Positions 27,358 to 35,920 of a DNA stretch of 64,000 nucleotides are shown piece after piece (positions within the stretch are counted from its first letter, which is position 1; every line of letters starts with the position of its first letter). Source of the stretch: CAKOSP01 sp964372145 (GTDB lineage Bacteria; Bacillota_I; Bacilli_A; RF39; UBA660); the NCBI GenBank assembly GCA_964372145.1, contig CAYJPM010000001.1, positions 1 to 64,000 of the forward strand. The letters are read 5' to 3'. Under the pieces are notes generated by a model. The model was not told the origin of the DNA, made no database searches, and saw nothing but the letters and a program-made list of their open reading frames with translations. The position numbers and the translations under genes are program-made.

Positions 27358-28705
27358 TTGAACCTCCCACTAATATTTTAGAAACTTTAATTGTCGGTTG
27401 ACCTAATGTAACTGGAACATTACCACTTTCAGCTCCACAATAACCAGTACTAAAATCTAAATCATCACTTACCATTTCTACATTTGAAAGTATATCTAAA
27501 GCAGATCCTATTAAAGATACATTTTTAATTGGTTTATCTATTTTTCCATCTTTAATTATATAACCAAAAGTTACATTAAAATTAAATTCACCTGTATTAG
27601 GAGAAACACTACCTCCACCTAATTTTTTAGCATATATACCATAATCAATAGACTTAATCATATCTTCTACTTTATCATTACCTATTTCTAAATATGTATT
27701 ATTCATTCTAGATATAGCTTTATTTTTGTAACTTTCTCTTCTGGCTGAACCAGTAGAACTTGAATTTAAAGTTACAGCATCTATATTATCTGTTAAATAT
27801 TCTTTTAAGATTCCATTTTTAATTAAAACATTATTCTTAGTTTTAGTACCTTGATCATCAAATATTGATGTTCCAAATAAATTACCTTTAGTACCATCAT
27901 CTATAATAGTAACTTTATCACTCGCTATTTTCTTATTCAACATATCAGTTAAAACAGAAGTTTTATTGGCTATAGAATATGATTCCATCGCATGTCCACA
28001 TGCTTCATGAAATATAACTGCTCCATCATTACTAATAACAACGGGTACTTTCCCACCTTCGAAAGATACACAATCAAATTTTTCAATAGTTTCTTTGCAC
28101 GTTTGTTCCAATTTTTTCATTAAAACTTTAGTATCTAAAAATGAATAATCATCTCCATATCCAATTATTAAACTAGAATTTACCACTTTATTATTCTCTT
28201 CTGCAAATACTGTTACAATTACTCTTGTTCGTAATCTTTTCTCTACATTAAATTTATTATTAGATAAAATTTTTACATTTTGCTCATTTTCATTAAATCT
28301 AATAATAACTTGATTTATTCTTTTATCAAAATTTCTAGAATATTCATTTATCTCATTCATAATCATCTTTTTTTCTTCATCAGATAATCCATTTTGAGAT
28401 TTATTACTTTCTATTACATTATCAACAAGTACATCATCTTCATATTCTCTAACATTAAAATTTTCACATAATTTACCAATAATATTATCTACATCAGCAA
28501 AATTATTTGTACTACCATAATAACTTTTTTCTTTATCATTTAAAGTTATACCAACACCATTTATTATTTCAATCATTATATCTTCTAATTTATTATTTAA
28601 GTAATAATAATTTTTATTAGTAGTTTCTTCATAAAATAATTCACAGTATGATGCATCATACTTTTTTAATTTATTATAATATATTTTTAATTCACTATTT
28701 TTCAT
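27350..28705 (-). CDS. tldD: TldD family zinc metalloprotease subunit
   Basis: Catalytic half of the TldD/TldE peptidase. FHEACGHAMES supplies the HExxxH zinc site, and the downstream GYCGAESGNVPVTLGQPTIKVSKILVGG region carries the third-ligand cysteine and the family's C-terminal signature. The protein has 451 residues from the ATG at 28705, chosen because AAAGGA lies five bases upstream of it and a more distal ATG covers that ribosome site. The native substrate is unknown; in other bacteria the pair matures peptide modifications such as microcin B17. Confidence 0.93.
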   Translation of the reverse strand: MKNSELKIYYNKLKKYDASYCELFYEETTNKNYYYLNNKLEDIMIEIINGVGITLNDKEKSYYGSTNNFADVDNIIGKLCENFNVREYEDDVLVDNVIESNKSQNGLSDEEKKMIMNEINEYSRNFDKRINQVIIRFNENEQNVKILSNNKFNVEKRLRTRVIVTVFAEENNKVVNSSLIIGYGDDYSFLDTKVLMKKLEQTCKETIEKFDCVSFEGGKVPVVISNDGAVIFHEACGHAMESYSIANKTSVLTDMLNKKIASDKVTIIDDGTKGNLFGTSIFDDQGTKTKNNVLIKNGILKEYLTDNIDAVTLNSSSTGSARRESYKNKAISRMNNTYLEIGNDKVEDMIKSIDYGIYAKKLGGGSVSPNTGEFNFNVTFGYIIKDGKIDKPIKNVSLIGSALDILSNVEMVSDDLDFSTGYCGAESGNVPVTLGQPTIKVSKILVGGSNE

Positions 28706-28747
28706 ATATATTCCTTTCATTATAAATAGTATATTATATTTAAAATA

Positions 28748-28778
28748 AAAAGAAAAGATTAATAATTCTTTTCTTTAT
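28748..28778 (-). terminator. Terminator of the cotJ operon
   Basis: Stem AAAGAAAAGA / TCTTTTCTTT overlapping the cotJC stop and followed on the minus strand by a T-rich run. Confidence 0.65.
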
Positions 28779-29316
28779 AATATTCGTATAACTCATGAAA
28801 TCTATTAAAATGTACAACTTCCCTTTGTCTTAAAAATAAAAGTGGATTAATTATACTTTCATCATCAGTAAGCTCAATTAAGTTTTCATATGTAACTCTA
28901 GCTTTTTGTTCTGCTGCCATATCTTCGACTAAATCAGCAATCGGATCACCAGTCACAGCAAAATAAGCCGCTGTAAAAGGTACTCCTGATGAATCTATAG
29001 GAAAGACACCTTTTCTATGTTCAGTATAATATCCATCTAATCCAGCATCTTTTAATTCTTCTTTTGTAGCATCCTTTAATAATTGATATATCATAGTACT
29101 AATCATTTCAACATGACCAAGTTCTTCAGTAGCAATATCATTTAAAAGTGCTTTTCCTATATCATCTGGCATAGTATATTTTTGTGAAAAATATCTAATT
29201 GATGCGCCAAGTTCACCATTAGCTCCACCTAACTGAGTAATTAAATATTTAGCCATCCTTAAATCCTTTTTCTTAATATCAACTGGAAAAGGCAATAATT
29301 TAGTATATTTATACAT
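28759..29316 (-). CDS. cotJC: CotJC-type manganese catalase
   Basis: Ferritin-like di-manganese catalase that breaks down hydrogen peroxide and is a spore-coat-associated protein in sporulating Bacillota. The 185 residues show the four-helix ligand pattern: GGANGELGASIRYFSQ, TEELGHVEM, AEQKARVTYENL and REVVHFNRF. The normal N-terminus is MYKYTKLLPFPVDI, so I start at the ATG at 29316, with AGGAGG about ten bases upstream. It overlaps the CotJA-CotJB fusion gene by 8 bases, so the two proteins are coupled. Confidence 0.95.
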   Translation of the reverse strand: MYKYTKLLPFPVDIKKKDLRMAKYLITQLGGANGELGASIRYFSQKYTMPDDIGKALLNDIATEELGHVEMISTMIYQLLKDATKEELKDAGLDGYYTEHRKGVFPIDSSGVPFTAAYFAVTGDPIADLVEDMAAEQKARVTYENLIELTDDESIINPLLFLRQREVVHFNRFHELYEYYKEKNY

Positions 29317-29737
29317 ATATTGAATCCTCCTTTTCCCAAGGCCAATTTTTAACCCATAAATTTTTATCAAAAATATTATCAGTTATCTTTATTGGACCAT
29401 ATTCTTTTACATAATCATTTTCTAAAATACATAATTTCTCAATAGCAATTTTTAAACATTCAAAAACTTTTTTATCATTAGGATGTATATCAAGCCATAA
29501 ATTTAAATCATTAATTACAAATTCTAATTCCATTATTTTATAAAGTTTTGCAGTTTTTTCACACGTAGTTTTTGGCATACATGGTCTATAATTTTTATAA
29601 GGTTTATATTCATTTTCAAACATATTCCCTTTAATAAAACCTTCAGTTGGTTCATAAAGTTTTACCTTTATTTTTTTCTCTTCTTCATTATCAATATTAA
29701 TTACTGATAAAAAAGTTAAATCATTATCAAATAACAT
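29309..29737 (-). CDS. cotJB: CotJA-CotJB fusion protein
   Basis: 142 residues. Residues about 25-52 (YEPTEGFIKGNMFENEYKPY) resemble the CotJA motif (ExALxRGTLFPELYRPY type). Residues about 64-136 are CotJB, with LEFVINDLNLWLDIHPNDKK, YVKEYGPI and the closing WPWE. In Bacillus these are separate genes cotJA and cotJB ahead of cotJC; here one reading frame covers both, directly coupled to cotJC. GGGAGG precedes the ATG. The CotJB part is secure; the CotJA part is shorter and less certain. Confidence 0.85.
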   Translation of the reverse strand: MLFDNDLTFLSVINIDNEEEKKIKVKLYEPTEGFIKGNMFENEYKPYKNYRPCMPKTTCEKTAKLYKIMELEFVINDLNLWLDIHPNDKKVFECLKIAIEKLCILENDYVKEYGPIKITDNIFDKNLWVKNWPWEKEDSIYV

Positions 29738-29801
29738 TATATTTTCCTCCCTAAAATATAATATTGTTTATAAACTATTGTAGTAAGTACATTAACCCAA
29801 T

Positions 29802-29831
29802 AAAAAAATATAACTAAAAGTTATATTTTAA
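29802..29831 (-). terminator. Terminator of the 213-aa exported protein gene
   Basis: Stem AAATATAAC / GTTATATTT followed on the minus strand by seven T residues, directly after the stop codon. Confidence 0.75.
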
Positions 29832-29832
29832 A

Positions 29833-30474
29833 TTAATTATTACTAAATAACAATTCACTTTCAAGTTTATTTCCTGAATTAATAGCTTGATTAACATCAA
29901 GGTTAATATAAGTAATCTTAACATTCCATTCATGACTATTTATATCCGGATATGTTGTACTGATAGATACACTATCATTAATATTAAATGTACCAGATTT
30001 AGTTGTTATATCAAAACCAGCTATAACTTCATTAGTTACTGAATCAGTTACAGTAACGTATTCTAAACCAGGAATACTAGTTATTGTATGACCATCATAA
30101 TCAAATATTTCTAAAATAATTTCAGGAGTATTAACATCTTTAGAATAAACAAATTCGTTGTTCGATATTAAAAATGAAACTGAATAATTTTCAGTTAAAT
30201 CTACTTCAGTTTCATCAGTATTAATTATAACAGTTGAAGTTGTAGTAGTAAAAACATTATCCCCACCTTCTGCAAAATTATCTACTGTTACAAGTAAATT
30301 TAAAGGTTCACCAGGAATAAATGTTAAACCTTTGTCAAAATTACTAACTATTCCTGTATTAGTAACAGCGTCGCTAGTAACATATAATGCAAAATAACCA
30401 AAAGACACACCAAATAATGATATCAAACAAACAATTATAATAATTAAAAAAGTATTTCTCATTTTTAAATTCAT
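29833..30474 (-). CDS. Exported protein of unknown function, TasA/camelysin-like architecture
   Basis: 213 residues. An N-terminal hydrophobic segment (about 7-27, TFLIIIIVCLISLFGVSFGYF) is followed by a beta-strand-rich Thr/Val/Asp domain with no cysteines. The layout (hydrophobic start, GYFALYVTSDAV junction, single beta domain) recalls SipW-processed TasA/camelysin proteins, but the sequence match is weak and I do not assert the family. It is a single-gene transcript divergent from ftsK, with its own promoter and terminator. Confidence 0.7.
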   Translation of the reverse strand: MNLKMRNTFLIIIIVCLISLFGVSFGYFALYVTSDAVTNTGIVSNFDKGLTFIPGEPLNLLVTVDNFAEGGDNVFTTTTSTVIINTDETEVDLTENYSVSFLISNNEFVYSKDVNTPEIILEIFDYDGHTITSIPGLEYVTVTDSVTNEVIAGFDITTKSGTFNINDSVSISTTYPDINSHEWNVKITYINLDVNQAINSGNKLESELLFSNN

Positions 30475-30497
30475 TGTACATACCTCACTATGATATT

Positions 30498-30526
30498 AGT
30501 GTAACATAATATATTTTAATCTTCAA
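30498..30526 (-). promoter_or_regulatory. Promoter of the 213-aa exported protein gene
   Basis: TTGAAG, 17 bases, TACACT on the minus strand, in the divergent region with ftsK. Confidence 0.55.
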
Positions 30527-30550
30527 TATATTATTTTATTTATAAAATAG

Positions 30551-30579
30551 TTGGAAATATCTCTTTTTTAAGATATAAT
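30551..30579 (+). promoter_or_regulatory. Promoter of ftsK
   Basis: TTGGAA, 17 bases, TATAAT. Transcription would start about ten bases before the ATG, leaving room only for the GGTGAT ribosome site. Confidence 0.8.
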
Positions 30580-30596
30580 TATTATGGTGATAGAAT

Positions 30597-32825
30597 ATGG
30601 CAAAAAGAAAAAAATCAAAGCAAACCAATGAAAGTTTTGGATATAGTATAGAATTAACAGGATTAATTCTAATATTAATAGGAATAATCGGATTCGGATT
30701 CGGTTACGTAGGAACCATGATTAAAAAATTCTCAATGTTTTTAGGCGGTACATATTGGTTCATTATATTAATAGCCATATTAGCAGTTGGAATATACATG
30801 TTATTTAAAAGAAAAATGCCTAACTTTTTTAGTATTAAATTGATAGGATTTTACATTTTAGTAATAGCATTACTTTCGTTTTCTCATTTAGAATTCCTAA
30901 ATGAAGAAGCAAGTTTTGAAGGTATATTTACAGAAACATATGATAATTTTATTAAAAGAATAAATACCCTTTCTAATACGGATTCCCTTACTTCAAGTGG
31001 AACAACTAATATTACTATCGGCGGCGGATTAACTGGAGCATTATTTACTTCAATATTTTATACAATCGCAGGTGTTACAGGAAGTAAAGTTATTTTAATA
31101 ATATTAGTTATTTTTGGATTTATACTAGCATTTAATATGAATATATCAGATATACTAAATAATATAGTTAGTTTCTTCAAAAAAATATTCAAAAGTAATA
31201 AAGTTAAAAAAGATCATGTTTTAGATGATAATGGTGATTTAGATATTGAAGATGAAGTCATAATTGAACAACCTAAAAAAGATGATAAAATTATTATTAC
31301 TAGTATTGATCAAATAAAAAGTAAACCGGTTGAAGAAAAAGTTGATACAAATTTAGTTAGCTTAGATAAAGAAGTAGAAAATGCTGAAAACAATTATAAA
31401 CTTCCTACTTTTAATATATTAAATCCTATTAAGATTGATAAGAATCCTATCAATGTAGAAGAACCTAAAAAGAACAAAGTTATTTTAGAAAGAGTTATTA
31501 AAGATTTTGGTATTGATGCTAAAGTAATAGGTATTCAAGTTGGACCAGCTGTTACACAATATGAAATAACTGTACCACACGGGACTAAAGTTAATAAAAT
31601 AACATCAATCAATAAAGAAATAGCACTTGCAATGGCTGCTAAAGATGTAAGAATTGAAGCACCTATTCCAGGTAAAAGTTCAATTGGTATAGAAATACCG
31701 AACGGAAGTATAAGCATGGTTGCGTTTAGAGAAGTTCTTGAAGCAACTAGAAATGTAGAATCAGATAATAAAATATTAGTAACACTTGGAAAAGATTTAA
31801 TGGGTAGAAGTATTTTAGAAGACATAGCTAAAATGCCACATTTACTAGTAGCGGGTTCTACTGGTTCAGGTAAATCAGTATGTATAAATTCAATTATTTC
31901 ATCAATTTTAATGAGATATAAACCTAGTGATGTTAAACTTGTATTAGTAGATCCTAAAAAGGTGGAACTTACAAACTATAATGGTATACCTCACCTACTA
32001 TGTCCTGTAGTTAGTGATCCAAAAAAAGCTAGTATTACACTACAAAAAATAGTAGCTGAAATGGAAAAAAGATATGACACATTTAGTGAAAAACATTTTA
32101 AAAATATCGCAGGATATAATGAATGGATAGCTAAAGAAAATAAAAAACATCCAGAAACACCTATGGCAAAAATGCCATATATTGTTGTTATAATCGATGA
32201 ACTTGCAGACCTTATGTTAGTAGCTTCTAAAGAAGTTGAAGATTCTATCATGAGAATTACACAAATGGCAAGAGCTGCTGGTATACATTTAATAGTAGCA
32301 ACACAAAGACCATCAACAGATGTAATTACAGGTTTAATTAAAAATAACATTCCATCAAGAATAGCTTTCTCAGTTTCAAGCCAAATAGATTCAAGAACTA
32401 TATTAGATATGGGTGGAGCTGAAAAATTATTAGGTAAAGGAGATATGCTTTACCTACCAATGGGAGAAAATACTCCTAAACGTATTCAAGGTTGTTTTAT
32501 TGCAGATAATGAAATTGCTAAACTTATAGACCATTGTTGTAAAGAATTAACAGTAAAATATGATGAAGAACTTGTAAACAGCAAACCAAATACATCAAGT
32601 GGATCTTCTAACAGCGACGGTGGAGATGATCCAATGTATAATGAAGTTGTAGAATTTGCAATTGAAACTGGTAAAATAAGCGCTTCCCTACTTCAAAGAA
32701 GATTTAGATTCGGTTATAATAGAGCTGCAAGAATTGTTGATTTATTAGAATCAAGAGGAATAGTAGGACCACAAAATGGTTCAAAACCTAGAGAAGTATT
32801 GGTAAAATTAGAGTCAAATGATTGA
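30597..32825 (+). CDS. ftsK: DNA translocase FtsK/SpoIIIE
   Basis: Membrane-anchored ATPase that pumps DNA across the septum. The 742 residues comprise four or five N-terminal membrane helices (about 20-190), an acidic/Lys linker, and the motor domain with Walker A GSTGSGKSVCINS (about 423). Walker B is VVIIDELADLM. A C-terminal gamma winged helix (ASLLQRRFRFGYNRAARIVDLLE) recognises KOPS/SRS sequences. The linker is short, so it is of SpoIIIE/FtsK-B. subtilis size. It ends in TGA, which supports the standard genetic code. Confidence 0.96.
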   Translation: MAKRKKSKQTNESFGYSIELTGLILILIGIIGFGFGYVGTMIKKFSMFLGGTYWFIILIAILAVGIYMLFKRKMPNFFSIKLIGFYILVIALLSFSHLEFLNEEASFEGIFTETYDNFIKRINTLSNTDSLTSSGTTNITIGGGLTGALFTSIFYTIAGVTGSKVILIILVIFGFILAFNMNISDILNNIVSFFKKIFKSNKVKKDHVLDDNGDLDIEDEVIIEQPKKDDKIIITSIDQIKSKPVEEKVDTNLVSLDKEVENAENNYKLPTFNILNPIKIDKNPINVEEPKKNKVILERVIKDFGIDAKVIGIQVGPAVTQYEITVPHGTKVNKITSINKEIALAMAAKDVRIEAPIPGKSSIGIEIPNGSISMVAFREVLEATRNVESDNKILVTLGKDLMGRSILEDIAKMPHLLVAGSTGSGKSVCINSIISSILMRYKPSDVKLVLVDPKKVELTNYNGIPHLLCPVVSDPKKASITLQKIVAEMEKRYDTFSEKHFKNIAGYNEWIAKENKKHPETPMAKMPYIVVIIDELADLMLVASKEVEDSIMRITQMARAAGIHLIVATQRPSTDVITGLIKNNIPSRIAFSVSSQIDSRTILDMGGAEKLLGKGDMLYLPMGENTPKRIQGCFIADNEIAKLIDHCCKELTVKYDEELVNSKPNTSSGSSNSDGGDDPMYNEVVEFAIETGKISASLLQRRFRFGYNRAARIVDLLESRGIVGPQNGSKPREVLVKLESND

Positions 32826-32878
32826 AAATGATTCTTAAATTTATTAATTTATGATAAAATGTAATGGAGGGATATTAT

Positions 32879-33412
32879 ATGACAGTAACTAAAAGTAGAT
32901 ACATTCCAACTAAGAATTATTTTATTGCAGCAGCAGTATTAATCGGAGTAATACTATTATTTATTTATATTTTTGAATGGTACAACGTTAAAAATAAAGA
33001 AGAATTATTAAATAGTTATTTATTAGAAACTAATACACTTAGTTTAGAAATAAATACAATTGAAGAACTTGAAGGAATATTACTAGAACAACCTGAAAAT
33101 TATTTTATATTTACAGGTTACACTGGTGATGAAATTGAAAAAGAATTAGAAAAAGATTTAAAAAATGTAATTGATGATTATCACTTACATTCAAATTTTT
33201 ATTATTTCAACGTAACAGAATTAAAAGATGATGAAAATTTTATTAAAGAATTAAGTGATACACTAAATTACGACATTAATACTTTACCTAGTATAATATA
33301 TATACTAGAAGGAAACGTTGAAAGTGTTGTTGACAAAGATAACAATGAATACCTTGAAGTAGAAGATTTCAAAAATCTATTACAAGAAGAAAATTTCGAA
33401 AAAGGACTATAG
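32879..33412 (+). CDS. Membrane-anchored protein, possibly thioredoxin-like
   Basis: 177 residues. A membrane helix at about 15-35 is followed by an extracytoplasmic domain that alternates beta and alpha segments (YFIFTGYTGDEIEKELEKDL, NFYYFNVTELKDDENF, NTLPSIIYILEGNVESVV). The pattern, including LPSIIYI in the position of the thioredoxin cis-Pro strand, suggests a thioredoxin fold, but no CxxC is present, so it would lack redox activity. I chose the ATG at 32879 because GGAGGG lies just upstream. It sits between ftsK and trmL on the same strand. Confidence 0.7.
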   Translation: MTVTKSRYIPTKNYFIAAAVLIGVILLFIYIFEWYNVKNKEELLNSYLLETNTLSLEINTIEELEGILLEQPENYFIFTGYTGDEIEKELEKDLKNVIDDYHLHSNFYYFNVTELKDDENFIKELSDTLNYDINTLPSIIYILEGNVESVVDKDNNEYLEVEDFKNLLQEENFEKGL

Positions 33413-33438
33413 GTCTTTTTTTAATATAAGGAGATAAA

Positions 33439-33948
33439 ATGATTAATATAGTATTATTTGAACCAGAAATACCACAAAACACAGGAAACATAATGAGAAC
33501 GTGCATTGCAACTAACTCAAAGTTACATTTAATCAAACCATTAGGATTTAGTTTAGATGAAAAAAACTTAAGAAGAAGTGGCGTTGATTATATTGATAAA
33601 ATCGATTTAAGTATATATGAAAATGTAGATGAATTCTTTTCTAAAAATAATGGTGAGTTTTATTTTCTAACTAGATATGGTCATAAACCACATACTGAAT
33701 TTAATTATAGCGATGAAAATAAAAACTACTATTTTATGTTTGGTAAAGAAAGCACAGGTATACCTAAAGATATTTTAAAAGGTCATTTAGATAACTGTAT
33801 GAGAATGCCGATGAGTGATAATGTTAGATCACTTAACTTGTCTAATACTGTCGCTATCATGACGTATGAAGTATTAAGACAACAAAACTACCCGAACCTA
33901 TGTTTTGATGAACCACATAAAAGTAAATTTGAAATTGAAAACAATTAA
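33439..33948 (+). CDS. trmL: tRNA (cytidine/uridine-34-2'-O)-methyltransferase
   Basis: SPOUT-class enzyme that methylates the ribose of the wobble base of tRNA-Leu isoacceptors with SAM. The 169 residues carry EIPQNTGNIMRTC, the knot motifs FGKESTGIP and RMPMSDNVRSLNLSNTVAI, and the usual family length. AAGGAG precedes the ATG. It is convergent with the uracil permease across a shared terminator. Confidence 0.95.
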   Translation: MINIVLFEPEIPQNTGNIMRTCIATNSKLHLIKPLGFSLDEKNLRRSGVDYIDKIDLSIYENVDEFFSKNNGEFYFLTRYGHKPHTEFNYSDENKNYYFMFGKESTGIPKDILKGHLDNCMRMPMSDNVRSLNLSNTVAIMTYEVLRQQNYPNLCFDEPHKSKFEIENN

Positions 33949-33950
33949 AA

Positions 33951-33974
33951 AAAAGTAACTAAAGTTACTTTTTA
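33951..33974. terminator. Bidirectional terminator between trmL and the uracil permease
   Basis: AAAAGTAACT / AGTTACTTTT stem flanked by A and T runs, so it can stop both converging transcripts. It overlaps the permease stop. Confidence 0.8.
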
Positions 33975-35245
33975 TTTGGAATAATTATATTAAGTACTAT
34001 ACCAACTAAAGCAGCAATACCCATATCAGATACATATAAAGGTATATCTAACAAATTAAATATATATGTACTACCACCTAATCCTACTAATAACATTATT
34101 ATAATAATAAAGATATTTTTAAACTTTGTTAGTTTAACATTATTTGTATTTAATATCCTATAACCATTAAAAGCTATATACCCATATAATAAGAGTCCTA
34201 CACCATTTAACACTGCTGATGGTATACTTTCCATCAAATACAGTAAAGGTCCTAAAAAGGCTATAAAAATCACTATTAACGACGCAATAAATAAAGTTAT
34301 CGTAGATGCTACTTTAGATATACCTACTACTGAAGTATTTTCACCATATATACTTAAGACTGGTCCACCTATAAAACTAGAAAATATATTTGCCAAACCA
34401 TTACCTAAAAGAGTTTTATCAACACCAGGATCTTTAATTAAATCCTTATTTATAATACCACCTAAAGCACTATGTGTTCCAATATGTTCAGGAATAGTAA
34501 CTATTACTAAAGGAATCAAATAAATTAACGCTTCTAAATTAAATGTATAGTCAATATAAGGTAATTCAAAAGTTGGCAAAACAAATAAAGAAACACTATT
34601 TATATTATCTATATTAAACATACCATATAAATATGCAATAATACATCCAAATAATATACCAAATATAAAAGGTGATGATTTAAAAATTCCTTTTCCAAAT
34701 AATGAAAACAATGAACTAATAATTAAAGTAGATAACGCTACTAATAAAACATCATAATTAACTATACCATCTAAAGTTATACCTATATTAGTTATTGAAT
34801 TTAACATAAGTGATAACCCAATAATTATTACCATTGATCCTGTTACTAAAGGTGGAAATAATTTAAAAATCCATTTCTTACTAAATAACTTTATTATAAA
34901 AGATACAATTACATATATTATACCTATCGCAAGTATACCAGCAAATATACCACCTATTCCAGCTTTAAGATATCCTAAAATAAGTGGAGTTACATAAGTA
35001 AAAGCACTTCCTAAATAACCTGGAGATTTGCCTTTAGTTATTAAAAGATAAATAATTGTACCAATACCAGATGCAATCAAAGTAGTAGATATTGAAAATA
35101 CTTCATAACCCGCTCCTTCATTTATTAATGTAGGAACTAAAATAGTTGATGCAAACATAGCAAATACATGTTGCAATGCAACTAATATTATAGTCTTAAG
35201 ATCAGGTTTATCTAAAACATCATATATCATTTTATTTTTTTTCAT
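33965..35245 (-). CDS. uraA: Uracil/xanthine permease, NCS2 family
   Basis: Proton-coupled nucleobase importer with 426 residues and about 14 membrane segments. The N-terminus has ALQHVFAMFASTILVP, the family's QHxxAMFxATxxVP signature; GSAFTYVTP is the TM3 substrate strand, and VTIPEHIGTHSALG carries the glutamate of TM8. UraA/PyrP is the best fit; purine permeases differ in that motif. It has its own promoter, next to the tRNA operon terminator. Confidence 0.92.
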   Translation of the reverse strand: MKKNKMIYDVLDKPDLKTIILVALQHVFAMFASTILVPTLINEGAGYEVFSISTTLIASGIGTIIYLLITKGKSPGYLGSAFTYVTPLILGYLKAGIGGIFAGILAIGIIYVIVSFIIKLFSKKWIFKLFPPLVTGSMVIIIGLSLMLNSITNIGITLDGIVNYDVLLVALSTLIISSLFSLFGKGIFKSSPFIFGILFGCIIAYLYGMFNIDNINSVSLFVLPTFELPYIDYTFNLEALIYLIPLVIVTIPEHIGTHSALGGIINKDLIKDPGVDKTLLGNGLANIFSSFIGGPVLSIYGENTSVVGISKVASTITLFIASLIVIFIAFLGPLLYLMESIPSAVLNGVGLLLYGYIAFNGYRILNTNNVKLTKFKNIFIIIIMLLVGLGGSTYIFNLLDIPLYVSDMGIAALVGIVLNIIIPNKK

Positions 35246-35268
35246 ATTACTCCACTTCTACTTTAATA

Positions 35269-35297
35269 AATATATCATAATTTTAAAAAGCAAACAA
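35269..35297 (-). promoter_or_regulatory. Promoter of the uracil permease
   Basis: TTGTTT, 17 bases, TATATT on the minus strand. The -35 begins as the T run of the tRNA operon terminator ends. Confidence 0.6.
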
Positions 35298-35298
35298 C

Positions 35299-35328
35299 AA
35301 AAAAACATTAAGAATAAATCTTAATGTT
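35299..35328 (-). terminator. Terminator of the five-tRNA operon
   Basis: Stem CATTAAGA / TCTTAATG with a T run after it on the minus strand, about 10 bases past the tRNA-Lys 3' end. Confidence 0.8.
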
Positions 35329-35338
35329 AATTTTCAAA

Positions 35339-35414
35339 TGGTGTCTCGTATGCGACTCGAACGCATGACCCTTTGATTAAAAGTCAAATGCTCTACCAAC
35401 TGAGCTAACGGAAC
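35339..35414 (-). tRNA. tRNA-Lys (anticodon TTT)
   Basis: Complete cloverleaf with encoded CCA. The anticodon loop is CTTTTAA and the T-loop TTCGAGT. The acceptor stem GTTCCGT/ACGAGAC has a U3-G70 wobble and a C4-A69 mismatch. Confidence 0.93.
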
Positions 35415-35440
35415 ATATTGTGTTGAGTGCCTCTAAAAGA

Positions 35441-35516
35441 TGGCTGCCTCGGATGGATTCGAACCATCGGAATGTCAGAGTCAAAGTCTGATGCCTTACC
35501 GCTTGGCTACGAGGCA
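35441..35516 (-). tRNA. tRNA-Gln (anticodon TTG)
   Basis: Cloverleaf with acceptor TGCCTCG/CGAGGCA, anticodon loop CTTTGAC, T-loop TTCGAAT, and encoded CCA. The U1-A72 first pair is the usual Gln identity feature. Confidence 0.95.
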
Positions 35517-35523
35517 ATAAATC

Positions 35524-35608
35524 TGGTGGAGAGACATGGATTTGAACCATGGAACCCTAAGGAACAGATTTACAGTCTGCCGCGTTTGGCCACTTCGCTA
35601 CCTCTCCA
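35524..35608 (-). tRNA. tRNA-Tyr (anticodon GTA)
   Basis: Class II tRNA with a long variable arm, anticodon loop CTGTAAA, acceptor TGGAGAG/CTCTCCA, and encoded CCA. Confidence 0.95.
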
Positions 35609-35614
35609 ACAAAA

Positions 35615-35690
35615 TGGTGCCGACAGAGGGACTCGAACCCCCAACCTACTGATTACAAGTCAGTTGCGCTACCAATTACGCTATGTCGGC
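35615..35690 (-). tRNA. tRNA-Thr (anticodon TGT)
   Basis: Acceptor GCCGACA/TGTCGGC, anticodon loop CTTGTAA, T-loop TTCGAGT, encoded CCA. Confidence 0.95.
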
Positions 35691-35699
35691 AAATTAAAA

Positions 35700-35777
35700 T
35701 GGTGGGCGATACAGGACTCGAACCTGTGACCCCCTGCTTGTAAGGCAGGTGCTCTAACCAACTGAGCTAATCGCCCA
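35700..35777 (-). tRNA. tRNA-Val (anticodon TAC)
   Basis: Acceptor TGGGCGA/TCGCCCA, anticodon loop CTTACAA, T-loop TTCGAGT, encoded CCA. It is the first tRNA of the operon. Confidence 0.95.
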
Positions 35778-35808
35778 TCTTTGAGATACATTTCTCAGGA
35801 CACTTAAA

Positions 35809-35837
35809 ATTATACTATAATATATTAGTATTTGCAA
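35809..35837 (-). promoter_or_regulatory. Promoter of the Val-Thr-Tyr-Gln-Lys tRNA operon
   Basis: TTGCAA, 17 bases, TATAAT on the minus strand, about 30 bases ahead of tRNA-Val. Confidence 0.85.
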
Positions 35838-35920
35838 TAAAAATATACTAAAATTTGAAATTTTTGTAACATTTTAGCTTTTATCCCCTATTTTAAAGCA
35901 AAAATGCTATTATATACCCC

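Noticed and set aside
35427..35729. Open frame through the tRNA cluster
   Set aside because: It reads through four tRNAs on the opposite strand and has no ribosome site; the tRNA folds explain the sequence.
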